Below are positions 29,830-43,132 of a DNA stretch of 64,000 bases, one piece after another. The stretch lies in the NCBI RefSeq assembly GCF_040581485.1, contig NC_090132.1:1-64000 (forward strand), in the 5' to 3' direction. The position numbers were made by a program, and so were the translations under genes. The first letter of the stretch is position 1. Every line of letters starts with the position of its first letter. Source of the DNA: Linepithema humile. Its lineage: Eukaryota; Arthropoda; Insecta; Hymenoptera; Formicidae. Below the pieces are notes generated by a model. That model searched no databases. It saw only the letters and a program-made list of their open reading frames with translations, and was not told where the DNA came from.

Positions 29830-30934
29830 TTAATGAGATAAACGTTGCCTACGCAAATGATTGTCCAACTGTGCTAACTGTCGAAGAAAACCATTATTTG
29901 GATGGACATCACGATTTGTGCGCACCAAGTACATAGCATCAACTGCTAACATGTTTTTCTTTATCATTAAATAAGCGAGAACACATGTAGCACTACGAGA
30001 TACTCCCTGCAGGCAATGTACGAAAACTTTACCTAAGAGAAAAATTTTTTTAATTTTTAATTTCTGTGAATTGAATTATTTAAACATAACAAATGTAAAA
30101 ATACATATATTTAAATTACCTCCTGTAGATATTGCTTCATCAATAAAGTTGGCTGCCACATCAAAATATTTACTAATATTTATGCTGGGTAAATCCATAA
30201 CTGTTAAGCCGAGATATTTTATTGGTGTATCTCTGTAATAATTGCTGTCTGTATTTACAAATCCACATCTTCTTCCCTCTGCAGCATTTAATAAATGTGT
30301 TATACCTAACATTTTAAGATACTCCTTGTTTCTTGCTGTAGTACTGTATTAAAAAAAAAAGTTTAAGATTTAGAATGAATAAAATAGAAATAATAAAACT
30401 TTTTTATTAGTTTTATTAGGTTTTGTTTCAATTTCATCATTAATTTTGCTTTTTATGATATATTTGCTCTAGTACTCACCCATCACCAATATATATTCCA
30501 GGATATACTTCGTCACAATCAATTTCTTGCTGAGCACGATAATGTTGCAAGTTATCAAGATTAGAATTAAATCCAGGTAATGGTTTAAATTCAAGACATT
30601 TTGTTGCCGAAATGGCTAATGTTAATTGATGTTCTGTAGTTTCTCCATCTGGCAATGATGTCTAAAAGTTCAGGGTTAATAAAATAATATAGAAATAATA
30701 ACAATAAATTTTAACAAATGTTTGGAATACTAATATTCTTATAGAGTTTAATAAATGTATATTTATTTAATAGTTTTTTCTCCGTAAAAAAATTTTTGAA
30801 AAGTAAAAATATCGTTCGAGAAATTTATTGTTGATTTGCAATATGTAACGCGTGTAACATCATATCAGGCGTCATAAAATCACAAACATTTGATTGTAAT
30901 ATGTAAAATTACTTACATAATATTTTCTCTCCAT
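29830..30934 (-). CDS. Dusp3: Dual-specificity protein phosphatase, DUSP3/VHR-like, 208 aa, 4 exons
   Basis: The exons, in transcript order, are 30917-30934, 30480-30661, 30120-30343 and 29830-30032, all with GT-AG introns. The first coding exon holds only six codons (MERKYY) before a GTAAGT donor. The protein dephosphorylates phospho-Tyr and phospho-Ser/Thr, typically on MAP kinases. The catalytic loop HCLQGVSRSAT has Cys148 and Arg154 (HCX5R). Upstream, EVYPGIYIGDG, ITHLLNAAEG and the LTVMDLPS segment supply the fold and probable acid Asp. It slightly exceeds the vertebrate DUSP3 length (185 aa). It is convergent with the THAP gene, with about 530 bp between the stops. The symbol is by similarity. 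Confidence 0.88.
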
Positions 30935-32268
30935 GTATATGGATTATATTTATATCACTTGTATACAACAAACATGTAGCAGTCGGAAGCAATGTTTATC
31001 ACTTGTCTATATGTATGTCTAGATCGTTTTTACCATTATTAAATTCTGACTTATAATTCTGAAATTTAGATATACATTAAATTTAGAGTGTGGAAGGTTT
31101 CATAAAAGCGTGATATATTTTTTTAATTGGCGTGAAATATAAATATAAAGGCCGACGCTTACAACATAACCTGACATACATTATCCGAATCTAATTCACA
31201 CTTTTATTAAGCTATCCTCTTTTAAGATTCTTAATCACTCAGTGTATATGATACAATGTAAGTTTAAGTATACACATGTATGTACGACCGCAGTGTGTGA
31301 GTTCAGGTTCGTGAATGTACTGAGCTCAAATAACCGTGTGATTCAGTCATCCTTGCGGGAGATTATATTTTTACATGTACTATTTTCAGTACCGTCTTGT
31401 CAATCTGATGCATAAACTAATATACTCCACTACCAGTATTGCGCCGTATTTCTATTAATGTCTTTATAGTTTAAGCCAGCATTAATAAAAACAATCACAA
31501 TGTGACGTTTAGATTATATATATAAATTACCGCGTTCAAACTCACATTAATCTTTTTCCGCTTCACCCCGAACTTGTTCGAACCCCAACTCCAATGAATA
31601 GAACGTCGGAAAAGGTGGATCGTTTCAAAGAAGTTGTGAAAACTTGAGAACTTTTTTTCATTTTCCTAAAACATTTATTTAATAATCTTGTGTACATTAT
31701 GTACAAAGCGGAACAAGAAGTAATAACCCGTTGTAATTTTCCAATCTATAGTAGATTCATACGATACAAATACATATGCACCGCACAGATTTACAGTTAT
31801 TTTGTCTCGTATAAAAAAATTTATTTTAATATTTTTATTTATTTTTTTATAGAAAATTATCCCATTTATATGGATTACACTTACTGCCGCATCCTCTATG
31901 TTTTTATTTATAAGAGAAAATGGAAATGTATAACTATTCTATATGTAATTGTTCGATTGCAATGATAAAAAACACGAGTAAGGAAAGAAAAAAGGGAAAT
32001 TGGAGAGAAGGTGGAAGATGGTGCGACAAAAGAAAAGGGACAAATAAAGACAGGGAAGAATATAAGAAATGGGTAAGAGAAGAGTCGACAAAAGGAAGAA
32101 GGTGGGAGAGAAGAGAGAGTCGCGATCGCAGAGCTCGATAGTCTTTCTCATTACACATCTATCGAATAGTACCATTTTATCCGGGAATGGCAGTAATTGT
32201 CGTTTAAACCAAAATAATTAATATTCTAATAATAATCACAAAGTAAAATATCCATATGATATAGATTT
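30935..32268. other. Intergenic region between phosphatase start and transporter end
   Basis: AT-rich sequence that should hold the phosphatase promoter and the 3' UTR of the SLC35F6-like gene. A purine-rich tract at 31978-32130 (plus strand) generates spurious ORFs. I see no RNA gene or conserved coding exon. Confidence 0.6.
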
Positions 32269-33217
32269 TTATATTGTTTCTTGCACATCATCCGCAGCAG
32301 TATTAATAATACGATCTTCGTTTTCGCGTAATTTGTGACGTCCCAGATAACATTGACATTTTCTTATTAATTGCGGTATAACAATATTGTTGTAACATGC
32401 CATACCGATTAAAAGAATTATAAAACCAATAAGCTGTAACAAAAAATGAACTTTATGTTTGTGTTTTTTATATAATTATTATTTTTTTAATTATACCTGC
32501 ATATAATGAAAAGTTTGCCATTGAAATCCTAAAGAAAAGGCCCATATTACAATTGTACGAACACTGTCTAAAATCATTCTCGTCGTAGCACTCATTTCCT
32601 TAGTAACACTAATGCCAGCAAAATTAAAAAAAGCAATACTAAATGATATACCTGCAATATCAAATTATAACGTGTGTATAATAGCGGAAAGGCACTTATC
32701 GCGACAAAAGAAGTTGAAAAGAAAAGTGATAGACTGACCAATAACAGCGATCAACAATTTAGAGCTGCTCCCAATTTGGATAAGTGCTTCATCAGTAGCT
32801 TCGAGTGTACCACGTGAATTGTCCGCAAAAGGCGGTGGTGCTGCGATATAATTGAGAGGGATCATAGCAACAGAGATACCGATAAATCCAAAAATGCCTG
32901 CAAAAATATATTAACAAGAATCAATATGTTTTGAGACATTAAATTTTGATTTTTTTTAAATAAGTTTTTAACAAATTTTATGGATGTTCTATTTTAAATA
33001 AAAACCTAAAATATCTCAGAATTGAATGGAGAATAAAGAAAAATCAGACAAATGTTGTAGGACTTGAAGAGTGAGAAAAAAAGAGTAATGTTGATTTGAT
33101 CCCTGGAGACACGTCAAGATTATCTTGAATTTTCTTAATGAGAACCTTCATTTTTTTTATTATATATTCTTGTAAATTAATATCGAAAAATTTTGAAAAT
33201 GATCTAATGTTAAAGAT

Positions 33218-33297
<80 letters not shown>

Positions 33298-34829
33298 ACT
33301 TCAAGCCTCACATCTTTCTTCCGAAACATTATTTTGTAATTTCCATCAACTTGTGAAATATTTTAGGTTGTCATTTAAAATGAGACGTTCTACAAACGAA
33401 TGTAATATATCAACCTTCCCATCCAATGGCCTGTAATGCAGGAATATCCTGCTCACCCACATATTTTTCTTCCACTACCATTTGAACAGCCGATATTACC
33501 TGTATATTAAAAATTAAAATTGATTATTTTAAAGAATGTCTTTGAGGATGAATGTATTTAATTTATTCTGAAGAGTAATGCACAATCTGATCTTCTAATT
33601 TATAAAGTTATAGTTATAATATACTTATATAATATATTTCCTATAATATAATTTCCAACTTTAAGTAAATTTATACAATAATAAATCGACAATATAATAA
33701 CGAAGAATATACCTGGGCAAATATAATAAGCAAATCTCCAGTGATTACAGAGTTGGCACTGATATCAGTATTTTCCATTGTTAATATATCACTAGCACCA
33801 ACAAATGCTAAACCTGCTATAACAAAAGCAATGCCTGTCCATTCTCTCACTCCTAACTTCCTATTAAGAAATCCAACAGAAAATAGTCCTGTAAAAACAA
33901 TTACCGAACCGCGCAACATCTGGAAGCTACTTGCATAGGTCATATTTAGACCAATATACATTATAGATGTTGCAAACATATCACATAATGCAGGTATTAA
34001 TAAAATAAAGGGATTAAAAATCCTTGATCCTTTAGTGAGTACATTATTATCTACAGAGCCATCCTGTGTGAACAAATTAATATGATAAATAATATAGCTT
34101 AATTTGTTCTTAAAGAATAAAATAATCAGATACTTACACCTCGTCGGTTGTAATAAATGTAGAAAATTTTAAATGCAATGAAACAAAGAGCCTCTCCAAA
34201 GAACATAAACGATGATTGCATAAAAGGATGGTTGAAATGCCTAAGTTGTCCATCTTCGCCAAGAACCACTTGTCTATCTGCATATCTAAATCAATTTTAA
34301 ATCAAATTCTAACATTGGTATAAAAATGTTTAGTTTAAACCATCCATTTCAAATTTCGATAAAAATATACTCATTTGACATTCTTTTTATTGACAAAAGA
34401 TTTTTAAAACTAAAATTATCATATATGTTATTCTAAAAAGAATGAAAAAGTTATTAACTTCTTAATTTGAGAAAAACGCTTTATTATCAGAAATTTCAGT
34501 TCTAAGGGAAAAAACGATTAAATACATAAAATTTACATAAAAAATTGTATTCAGAATTGTTTGGAACAAATCCAAATCATTAACCTAATGTGGCAATTTA
34601 ATCAACAGATTTTATGTAAAACTCAGGAAATTTTAAGAACATTTAATTTACAAATTAAAATGTAAATTTTGCAATTTAGTAATACAATATAAAAATCTAA
34701 CGATAAGCGAAACATGATTAAATTCAAAAATAAATATTGACATAGTACTTACTTAACTGATAAAGTATTAAATGAGCCTGTTACTATTTGAAGTATAGCT
34801 AATGTACGTTGATAGTTTGTCCACACCAT
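32269..34829 (-). CDS. SLC35F6: SLC35F6-like multispan membrane transporter, 379 aa, 7 exons
   Basis: The exons, in transcript order, are 34753-34829, 34138-34285, 33713-34063, 33415-33499, 32739-32897, 32497-32651 and 32269-32433. All splice GT-AG and the phases add up to an unbroken 379-codon frame. It belongs to the drug/metabolite transporter (EamA/nucleotide-sugar) superfamily. Alternating hydrophobic helices begin right after the start (QRTLAILQIVTGSFNTLSVK). Conserved blocks include MTYASSFQMLRGSVIVFTGL, QMVVEEKYV, FFNFAGISVTKEMSATTRM and FHYMQ, followed by the last helix. The length is close to that of vertebrate SLC35F6 (371 aa), a lysosomal/mitochondrial-associated protein. The substrate is not shown by sequence. 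The C-terminal tail is charged and cytosolic-looking. Confidence 0.92.
33222..33294. repeat. (CT)n microsatellite
   Basis: A pure CT dinucleotide tract of about 72 bp inside an intron of the SLC35F6-like gene. Confidence 0.95.
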
Positions 34830-35251
34830 TGTTAATGATAATGAGAGTAATAGTGGACAACAATAGATAGTAGAAGAAACACAACCACTACACAGAACTT
34901 TAATTTACAGCACTTTAATCTCATGCAACGAGAAAATTATTACAGGTTTCTAAATATCTATTTAAAATAATAAAATTGTCTCGCTGAAACACGCGCACGA
35001 TGAGTAAACTTTGTTTTGGCAAATGTTCTTCAAGAAAAAAACAGTTGACAGTATGATTGCGATACAAGTGCACCGATTAAGTAGTACAAATCATGCAAAT
35101 GTGTCATTTATTTATAGGCCTCTTTTGTCACACGTGCATGCCACAATGATATAATTTTGACATTTATACAACAATGTGTCAAAAAGATACATAGACACTT
35201 ATGGGCGGCAAAGTGACAAAGCCAAGAATCTGTCATTGTAGTCATATGGTT

Positions 35252-35373
35252 TGTTCTTTATAGCTGAACTGGCTGCACTAGTTCAGAGTTTATCTTTTTC
35301 CCTCTACATAAGAAGGAGAAAGATAAACTCTGAACTAGTGCAGCCAGTTCAGCTATAAAGAACAGACCCATTG
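35252..35373. repeat. Foldback element with about 46-bp near-perfect arms
   Basis: The left arm starts TGTTCTTTATAGCTGAACTG and the right arm is its exact reverse complement for some 46 bp around a loop of about 25 bp. Transcribed, it would form a long hairpin. There is no coding potential beyond spurious ORFs. Confidence 0.85.
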
Positions 35374-36518
35374 TAGACCAAGGAGTCGTAAGCAGTCGTA
35401 AGGGTATATCCAGACAAACTTGTACAGCGCATAAGCATATGCATAATAAATTGGATTGGTCCATTTCCTTACGCATCTTCTAGCGAACCAATCCATTTCC
35501 TTGTGTAAATGTGCTTATACAAGTTGCGTGCACGTCCCCTGATTCTTTTTTTAAAAGTAGTCGAAGGGGTGGGAGGGCGACAGTTTATGCGCCATCATGC
35601 TATGTACCGCGAGAATAGCAAACTAAAAGTGATCACGTGACAAAAAGTGATTTGTATTTATATAAAATTAATATTATGTATAATTTATATTAATTTTTAT
35701 TTGTTATTATTTTGTTTTATAATCAAACTATAATAATATCGAAATTTTTCGGTCAATTCAAATATTTCCAAACGCTAATATGTATATAATTGCAAAATTT
35801 ACATAAATTGGTTCGACTAAGAGATAGCGTTTTAAATAGTTTTATTTTCATTTCAAACATTTCAAATTTTTAGATTTATGATTGTACAAATAATAACATG
35901 TAACAAGTGATAAACATTGTGAGAGGTATATTGTGAAAGGTAGGTAGGTAGGTAGGTAGATAGGTATGTGAAAAGTATGTAATTCAGTGATATTAGACAA
36001 AAACTTAAGCATTCATAAATATATATTTATTATTTACTATTAATTACTTTGTGATTTATATAAGAATTGTGCACGTGATTAGTAATATTGTTAACATAAT
36101 TACCTAATAATAGCTTTGTTTAAATTTATGTTAGCTAATCAATCTTAAAATAAATCATGTAACACTCCAATTCCGCTGCATAAAACCTATTTACTCAAAA
36201 ATGCACGTGGAATGTTAGATAAATATTTCGAACAATTTACTCATTTATATTGAATTGTACGACTATAATTATACGAGACATCTAATGTCCTCTCCTTTTA
36301 TTACGAGATCTCACTTAGAATTTTCTAATTATAAATGGTTAATCAGCGTCACAATAGTTAAAATTTGAAATCAATAAATTTTTTTATAAAATAAAAACAG
36401 AATTTTTCAGCACACTACAAGTACTTGCAATTTGATTTCAAATTCGAATATCGACTTTTATTCGTAATCAATTTATTGATCGCGATGAATCGACAATTAA
36501 TTTTTTTTTATACCTGAA

Positions 36519-36524
36519 TTTATT
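36519..36524 (-). terminator. Poly(A) signal AATAAA for ACLY
   Basis: AATAAA on the minus strand, about 78 bp past the ACLY stop codon. It is the nearest canonical signal. Confidence 0.55.
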
Positions 36525-36601
36525 CATCTTTAAAATAATCTTTAGGCTAAGCGATTAACGATAGAATATCAAGTATTGTACAATACATTGTTTGATGACT
36601 T

Positions 36602-38348
36602 TCAATTATATTGCTCGGGTAGTACGTAAGAAATATCATCCCATGGATGACGATAAAGTCCTTGCTTTAATCTTCTTTGATCCATATAATGACCTAAAAG
36701 AGAAGAGTATATTAGAGGTTGTTTTCATCGTTCTTTTATAGTGCAAATTAATCCCGTAACTGTTAAGAGATAAAAACGCTTCATTATCAAAAATTCTTCT
36801 TGTGAAAAAACCAATTGTATTTACGCAAAGATTGTACAATCTGATTTTCTTGGGACGCTAAATTCTCAAATATGCAATAAAAATTTTAAATTTGGAATCG
36901 TAAATTTAATTTGGCAATTAACAACAACATGTACAACAGACTTTGCATTAAAGAAAATTTTTCAAGGAATGGCAGAAATCTCTAATTTGATAAGATGTAA
37001 ATTTGGTAATTCAAAGATAAAAACCACAGATAAAACATGATCAAATTCAAAAACATACACACTACATTTTATAAAGTTTATTTAGTGCTTTCTAAAAATA
37101 ATATTCTTTTAAATTTCAATATTTTGTTAGATTCGAAATTAAAGACTTATTCGACGATTCATAATAAAAATCCATTAAATTTTATGAGAACAAAATAACT
37201 TTTTAAATTTATAGAACCGTCTGCTTATTAAAGCTGCTATTGGAATTGGAAAACTTTGACCAGAGATTCATATTCAATGATTCTCAACGATCAAGAACCT
37301 ACAGAAGTGCTTTGCGTAAGTCCTATTGGCAAAATACTTTTTTTTTAAATACCATATATGTACATATCATTAACACTGGAAAAATTAATATATTGAAAAT
37401 TATGTAATATATAAATGTATAATGCATAGCCGTACCGATAAATCCTATACTTCGGCCAAGGACAAATAGGCTATTTATGGCTCCTATTTCAATATATTCT
37501 TGCGCCTCTTCTCTTGTAAAACTACCACTCTTCCGTAGCATGTCAACGAAAGCGCAAGCGATAATACCGTCCACATTAAGAATTAAATTGGGTTTTTTAC
37601 TAGTCGTTATTTTCTCAACTTCCAAGGCATACTCGACTAAAGGCTTTGCTGGAAAATTCTCTAGTACGAATTCCTTGATAAGCTTGACTCGCATATCAGG
37701 ATTATTGATCGATTTAACACGATGACCAATACCCATAATCAGTTTGCCTTTCTTACGCGTGTTATTTACGAATTCTTGCGGATGTAAACCGGCATCGTAC
37801 GCCTCAGAAAACATGCGAGCTGCACCGTCTAAGGCACCACCAAAGCGATCGCCCTGTGCAGATAAGTGTAATAAATAATTGAAAAGTGGATATTTTATGA
37901 CATATCTCACATCTCACACAAACAATTATCATAATAAAATGGAAAATATCTCAGAAAAAAAATTTTATATATACATATATATAATTGTTTCTTCACTAAG
38001 CTGTTACTATTTACTCACAATTGTCAAAAGTCCCGAAACAAGAGAGCTGACCAAATCCTTTCCAGCACGTGCGCAAACGATGGTGTTGTGAGCTCCGGAA
38101 ACAGCTGGACCATGATCAGCTGTCAACATCAATGACATCTCAAGGAATTTACAATATGTTGCAGGTAAGCAACGTTGGAACCACAAAAGCGAGACGACAC
38201 CACCGATGCCCACGTTTTGTTTCAGAACCTCAGTTACGGGCATACCAGCGTACAATAATTCTTGTCCGCGTTCATCGCAAATCGATGTCATAAATGATGC
38301 TGGTTTACGTATTAAACCAAGTTCCTATTTATGTCAAACAAAACAAAG

Positions 38349-38408
<60 letters not shown>

Positions 38409-40020
38409 CACATACACACACATAATGATTCAGTTTTCAACTATATTAGAAAATTGCAGTTACACGCACAAAAGAACGACTAAAACGCACACTTTGTTAT
38501 ACAACACACAAATGTTAAAGTATATCTAATTTTTTTCTCCAAATTTTTTTACTTGATAGTATTGAAGTTGTTTGTAAAAATTATAGATTTAAATATAATA
38601 AAAAAAAATGAAAGAAATATTTAACCCTCTTTAGCCAAATTTAAAAAAAGTAACAAAGATTTAAATTTTAAAATGGAAGAAAAATGGAGCGTCCATAATT
38701 GTAATGTAAAATAATAAAAATAAAAAAATAAAAAACTTACTCTAGCCCAATTATAATCCATCGGCACCGTCGGCGGTGGAACTTCAGGTTCTGGCATTAT
38801 TGTACCATCTTTTACCAGCTGTTCGTAAACGGTTTGTATGAGATCCCCGAGATTATCAAAGCTATCTGGAACATACCCACCAGCGGCCTTCAATGCCGCA
38901 TTTTTTGCAGAGGCCGTTTCAAGATTGGAATGTGCAATGGACCCAGCATGGCCAAATTGCACTTCGGAATTGAACATACTGGCACAAGTACCGATGCACC
39001 AAGCTACCAAAGGCTTCGTAATCTTGCCTGTTTTTAATGCTTCGCATACTTCATACTCTTCGACGCCACCGACTTCACCAAGTAATATAATCAGTTTTGC
39101 ATCTGGATTATTTTGATAACGCATTATGTGATCCATAAAAGTGGTTCCTGGGTATCGATCTCCACCAATAGCAACACCCTCTAACACGCCGTTAGAAGCT
39201 TTAGAGATTATATTATTCAATTCGTTCGACATGCCACCGGAACGAGAAACATAAGCAACGCTAAAAATAATGTTCTTTGTTAATATTAAAGATGTTGATA
39301 TTGTTATCGTTAATCAATCTTTGTGCACAAATTTCATTGCATGGATTTGTTGTTCAACCTTTTGCATACAAAACAATCACACAAATTGTTTCTTTTTTAA
39401 TATTGTAAATTTATCAAAATCGTTATTTTTGATATATTTTCTTTGATTTTGATCCAAATTCTGTACGTGTACGTACTTTTTTATATCAAATTTATATTCA
39501 GCGTACAAAAGATGAAAAACTATAATTTTCTTCTAAACAAAAAGAATTTTAAAGGTCAGTGTTTATCATTCAAAGATATGCTACATTACCTGCCAGGTCT
39601 ATACAATTTGCTATGCAGTATGTTATCCATCATTCCACCTGTATTACCAATTTTAAAGCAGCCCGGCTTCACACCTCCCACAGTTGCCGGTCCGATTATG
39701 GTAACATTCCTTTGTTGCGCCGAAAGAATCAATTTTCTAGTCATATTTTCCGGTATACCTTCTGCGATTATAGCAATTGTCCTAATTTGTGGAAATTGGA
39801 GTGTTTCCATGGTACTTTCATAAGCGGATCTTAAAGAGGCAAACGTGACCATTACATCTGCGTCAGCATGCTTGGCCATAGCATCTTTCATTTGTTTATA
39901 AACAGGAATAAGAACCTATTTAAAAAAGACAGAAATAAAATATAATGAGATCACGAGAACAATACAAGTTTAATATCCAAAGAGCTATGTTTCTCTCTAG
40001 CTTTTTTATGTAATAAATGA

Positions 40021-40063
<43 letters not shown>

Positions 40064-43000
40064 TGCTCATTGTTAAAATATGTGAGTGTTACACATAAGA
40101 CTTTTATAAAATGTGTTTCAATATTATCTCATGCTGATCTTTTTGGTTCAGCTCTTCTTTTTTTTTTTTTTTTTTTTTTCCTTCCCCAAAACTCACCTCT
40201 TTATGACCCCAGTAAAATTTTTGCTTGTGATCACCAGTGAAAGGATAAACGATAGCAGCGACGGATGGCTCGGATCTTCGGCAAACAAAATCAAAATCCA
40301 ACATACTCTGCACAGCTCTTGTCTGCATACCCCAAATAATAGATCTGGTCTTATTACTGAAAAGCTGTCGGTCACCATTATCTGAGTCCACTGAATCAGT
40401 AGCTTTCAATTTGGGTTGTTCTAATGTTGAATGTAAGTTCTTTTTGGATGGTGTAGATGATGGCCCAACATCTTGTCCAGAAGGTAAGAGAAAATTTGCG
40501 GTTGAAAATTCTTGAGTCTCTGGATCGGGAATCGGTTTCTTTCCTAATGCCATAGCACATATAGCTGTCATATGTGTCTCAGGACCAAATACATGAACGG
40601 GAATGGCTAAACGTCTACCAACTTCTCGTATTATCCTATTAAAATCATATTTTTTTTAAATAATATTACTTTTTTCTCTCTCTTTCGTATACATACATAT
40701 ATACCTACCATACATATTGGATTGCATATCAAATTACTAATATTTGATCAGTTGAAAATTGATCGCGAGTAAAGTCGACATAAGGTATATTTCCAGCTGT
40801 GCTACTTGGAATTTGTAATGATATTGCGGTGTTTAATTTCTTTTATTTATTGTGAGTTGTTTTTACCAAGTGTTACCGTTTATTTTGTGTTTCACACAAA
40901 AAACTAACGAATATAATATTTTAAAAGAATTGCAAATACTTTTTCATATCAATTTAAGTAAATTATTTATTATATATATTGCAGAACATAATGCAGCTGA
41001 GGCAGGAATATTAAACCAGTCGTTGGAAAAGATTTTGTTAGCAAGAGGATTCGGTGATGATTCAAAAAAATAAAAACTCTCCAATCGAGAAGCAAATAGA
41101 TAGATTTGAACAATATATGTAGTCTGAAAACGTCGAATTAAAAAAAATGTAATATATCACTTAATATCCCACTTAAAGGAAATTATTAACGCTAATTGCA
41201 TATTTGCATATTTAAGTGAATAAAACTTGTTTCTTCAAAAACACTGCATTTTAATTTTGATTCGTAAAAAACAGTAATTATGCATGATGCAACCCAATAC
41301 ATATTTAATAAAATATTGAGAAATTTTTTTCTTTTACCTTAAGCCTTCTTGATAATTAGGTCCTGCTCTCCTTACAAAAATTCTTATATCATGCTCTACT
41401 AGCTTAGGTTGATATTCTTGGAGAGCTTTAACGATGCCTTTAAATGTTGCAGCTACATTTGTAAAATTAGCAATACCTCCTCCTATAATAAGTACTTTTC
41501 CATCGGGACACTTTCTCTTAGTCATCAAACTCAATATAGTTTTTGCATATTCATAAGTTTGTTGTTCGCTAGGAGCACCAGAATATTCACCGTAATTAGC
41601 CAATTCGGCGGCTGCACCCAGGTCGCAAATCGTGTCTGAATATATCACAGACGCACCTGTAAAAATCGACATAGAATGATATTTTGGCATACATAAACAA
41701 AAGAAATTATCGAGTTGATGGGAAAGTAATTTTGTTTTCAAAGTTAGGATTAAAGTTAAGAATTATGCATCATTATTACTTATAATTATATAATTATATT
41801 TTTTCATTTGACCTAGAAGGGATCGAAATATAAGGGAAAAAAACAAACGAAAATTATTTCTACATAAACCCAATGTAAAAGAGCAAAAGTAAATCATTTT
41901 ATGTGTGTATGGGGAGGGAGGGGGAGGACATCCGGGTTTACTGACCACCACCAGCAACCATTGTCCATATGCGACCATTTGGATTAAGAATCGTCAACTT
42001 TAAACTAGCACCAGACTTGGCGTCTAAATCAGCGATGTAAGCTTCCTCTGGATAAGCATCTCTTCCGAATGGTGGTGGATAATCAATTTCTCCCCAATCC
42101 GGTCTACATATAAAGTCCGCTGTAGTGTCCAATTTAGCCGCAAGGTCAAGTATATAAATCGCAGTATCCGTTACCACTAACGGATTGATTTCCATATACG
42201 TAAAGTATAAATTAACGTACAACTTGTAAAGAGATTCTATAAATTCGGCTATCACCCTAAAAGAGGAAAAAAGCATAAAGAAAAATTATAATATCTATAA
42301 TTATTTACGATAATTAAACATCATTACACTTTTTTATCATCCATCACATTCATCAGAAGCTTTTCGATCAATGTAGATCGATTGGGTGCTTCGCTGCCAA
42401 CCGGTATATCTAATTTCAAAGCCTTAGCATCGACATCTCCGATATCGACACCTCCTTGATGATGAAACAGTATCGTGTCTGCTTTGCGATGAGAATAAAT
42501 ACATACGTAAACTTCCTCTTCCTATAACGTAAATGTAAAAAAAGAAAAAGTAATTCAAATTTTGTTTGTACTCGTAGTTTCATCATATCAATTCAAAATA
42601 TTTTTCCGCTCTTTTGTAGTTATACAATGTTAGTATCGATTAATAAAAAATGACATGTCTTAACATTGTTACATGGACATTAAACTTTGAAATAAGACAA
42701 AAAGAATCGAAAATTTTAATCTTCAAAATGGTTTAATTTAAAGTAAATATGCACATATATACAAAGAGATATGAATAAAAAAATTCTTACCGGTTTATGC
42801 GGTATAAATGGTTCAATTATAAATGTTTTTAATTTTCCGGTTGCTTTGCCAACGCGTTGTTCTTTATTCATGCGTTGCTCCACCCATTTTTGTACCGTAG
42901 ATAAATCCGCATTCACCTTAATTAATCCGAGTTTTCCCCGTCGCTTGATTAATTGATCCGGTTTAACAACCAGTCTTTCTGTTTTGAGCCATGGATGTTC

Positions 43001-43132
43001 ATTGGTGATATCGATCCAATTTGTATTTTCCGTAATAGGTACAAATCTACATTTTGCTACTTTTGTTCCGACAGAAAGTTTACGATTGATCAGGTCTTTT
43101 CCAGTTGCTTCTCGAATTGCCTTTGCTGCCAT
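36602..43132 (-). CDS. ACLY: ATP-citrate lyase (ATP-citrate synthase), 1088 aa, 10 coding exons
   Basis: The enzyme makes cytosolic acetyl-CoA and oxaloacetate from citrate, CoA and ATP, feeding fatty acid and sterol synthesis and protein acetylation. The exons, in transcript order, are 42791-43132, 42328-42521, 41946-42256, 41338-41656, 40197-40635, 39590-39915, 38741-39260, 38019-38324, 37436-37853 and 36602-36693. All introns are GT-AG and the frame closes exactly. The ATP-grasp part includes VVKPDQLIKRRGKLGL and FHHQGGVDIGD. The variable linker lies near residues 410-470. The CoA-ligase part has the phospho-histidine loop EVQFGHAGS (His about 747). The C-terminal citrate-synthase-like module has TADHGPAVSGAHNT and GIGHRVKSINNPDMRV. 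The length nearly equals human ACLY (1101). An upstream non-coding exon is likely. Confidence 0.97.
38358..38404. repeat. (TA)n microsatellite in an ACLY intron
   Basis: About 46 bp of TA repeat just upstream of exon 8, in the intron between exons 7 and 8. Confidence 0.9.
40029..40062. repeat. (AT)n microsatellite in an ACLY intron
   Basis: A short pure AT tract between exons 5 and 6. Confidence 0.9.

Larger units (their letters stand above)
34830..36601. other. Intergenic region between SLC35F6-like start and ACLY end
   Basis: It contains the transporter's promoter, a near-perfect foldback element at 35252-35373, a possible second decayed foldback at about 35400-35550, a (GGTA)n run near 35940 and the ACLY 3' UTR. 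No coding exon was recognised. Confidence 0.65.

Noticed and set aside
31920..32141. Lys/Arg/Glu-rich 73-codon ORF
   Set aside because: It comes from a purine-rich tract in the 3' flank of the SLC35F6-like gene; the opposite strand gives an equally spurious Leu/Ser ORF.
35258..35476. 72-codon ORF
   Set aside because: It is translated from the inverted-repeat element, so the amino-acid sequence only reflects the palindrome.
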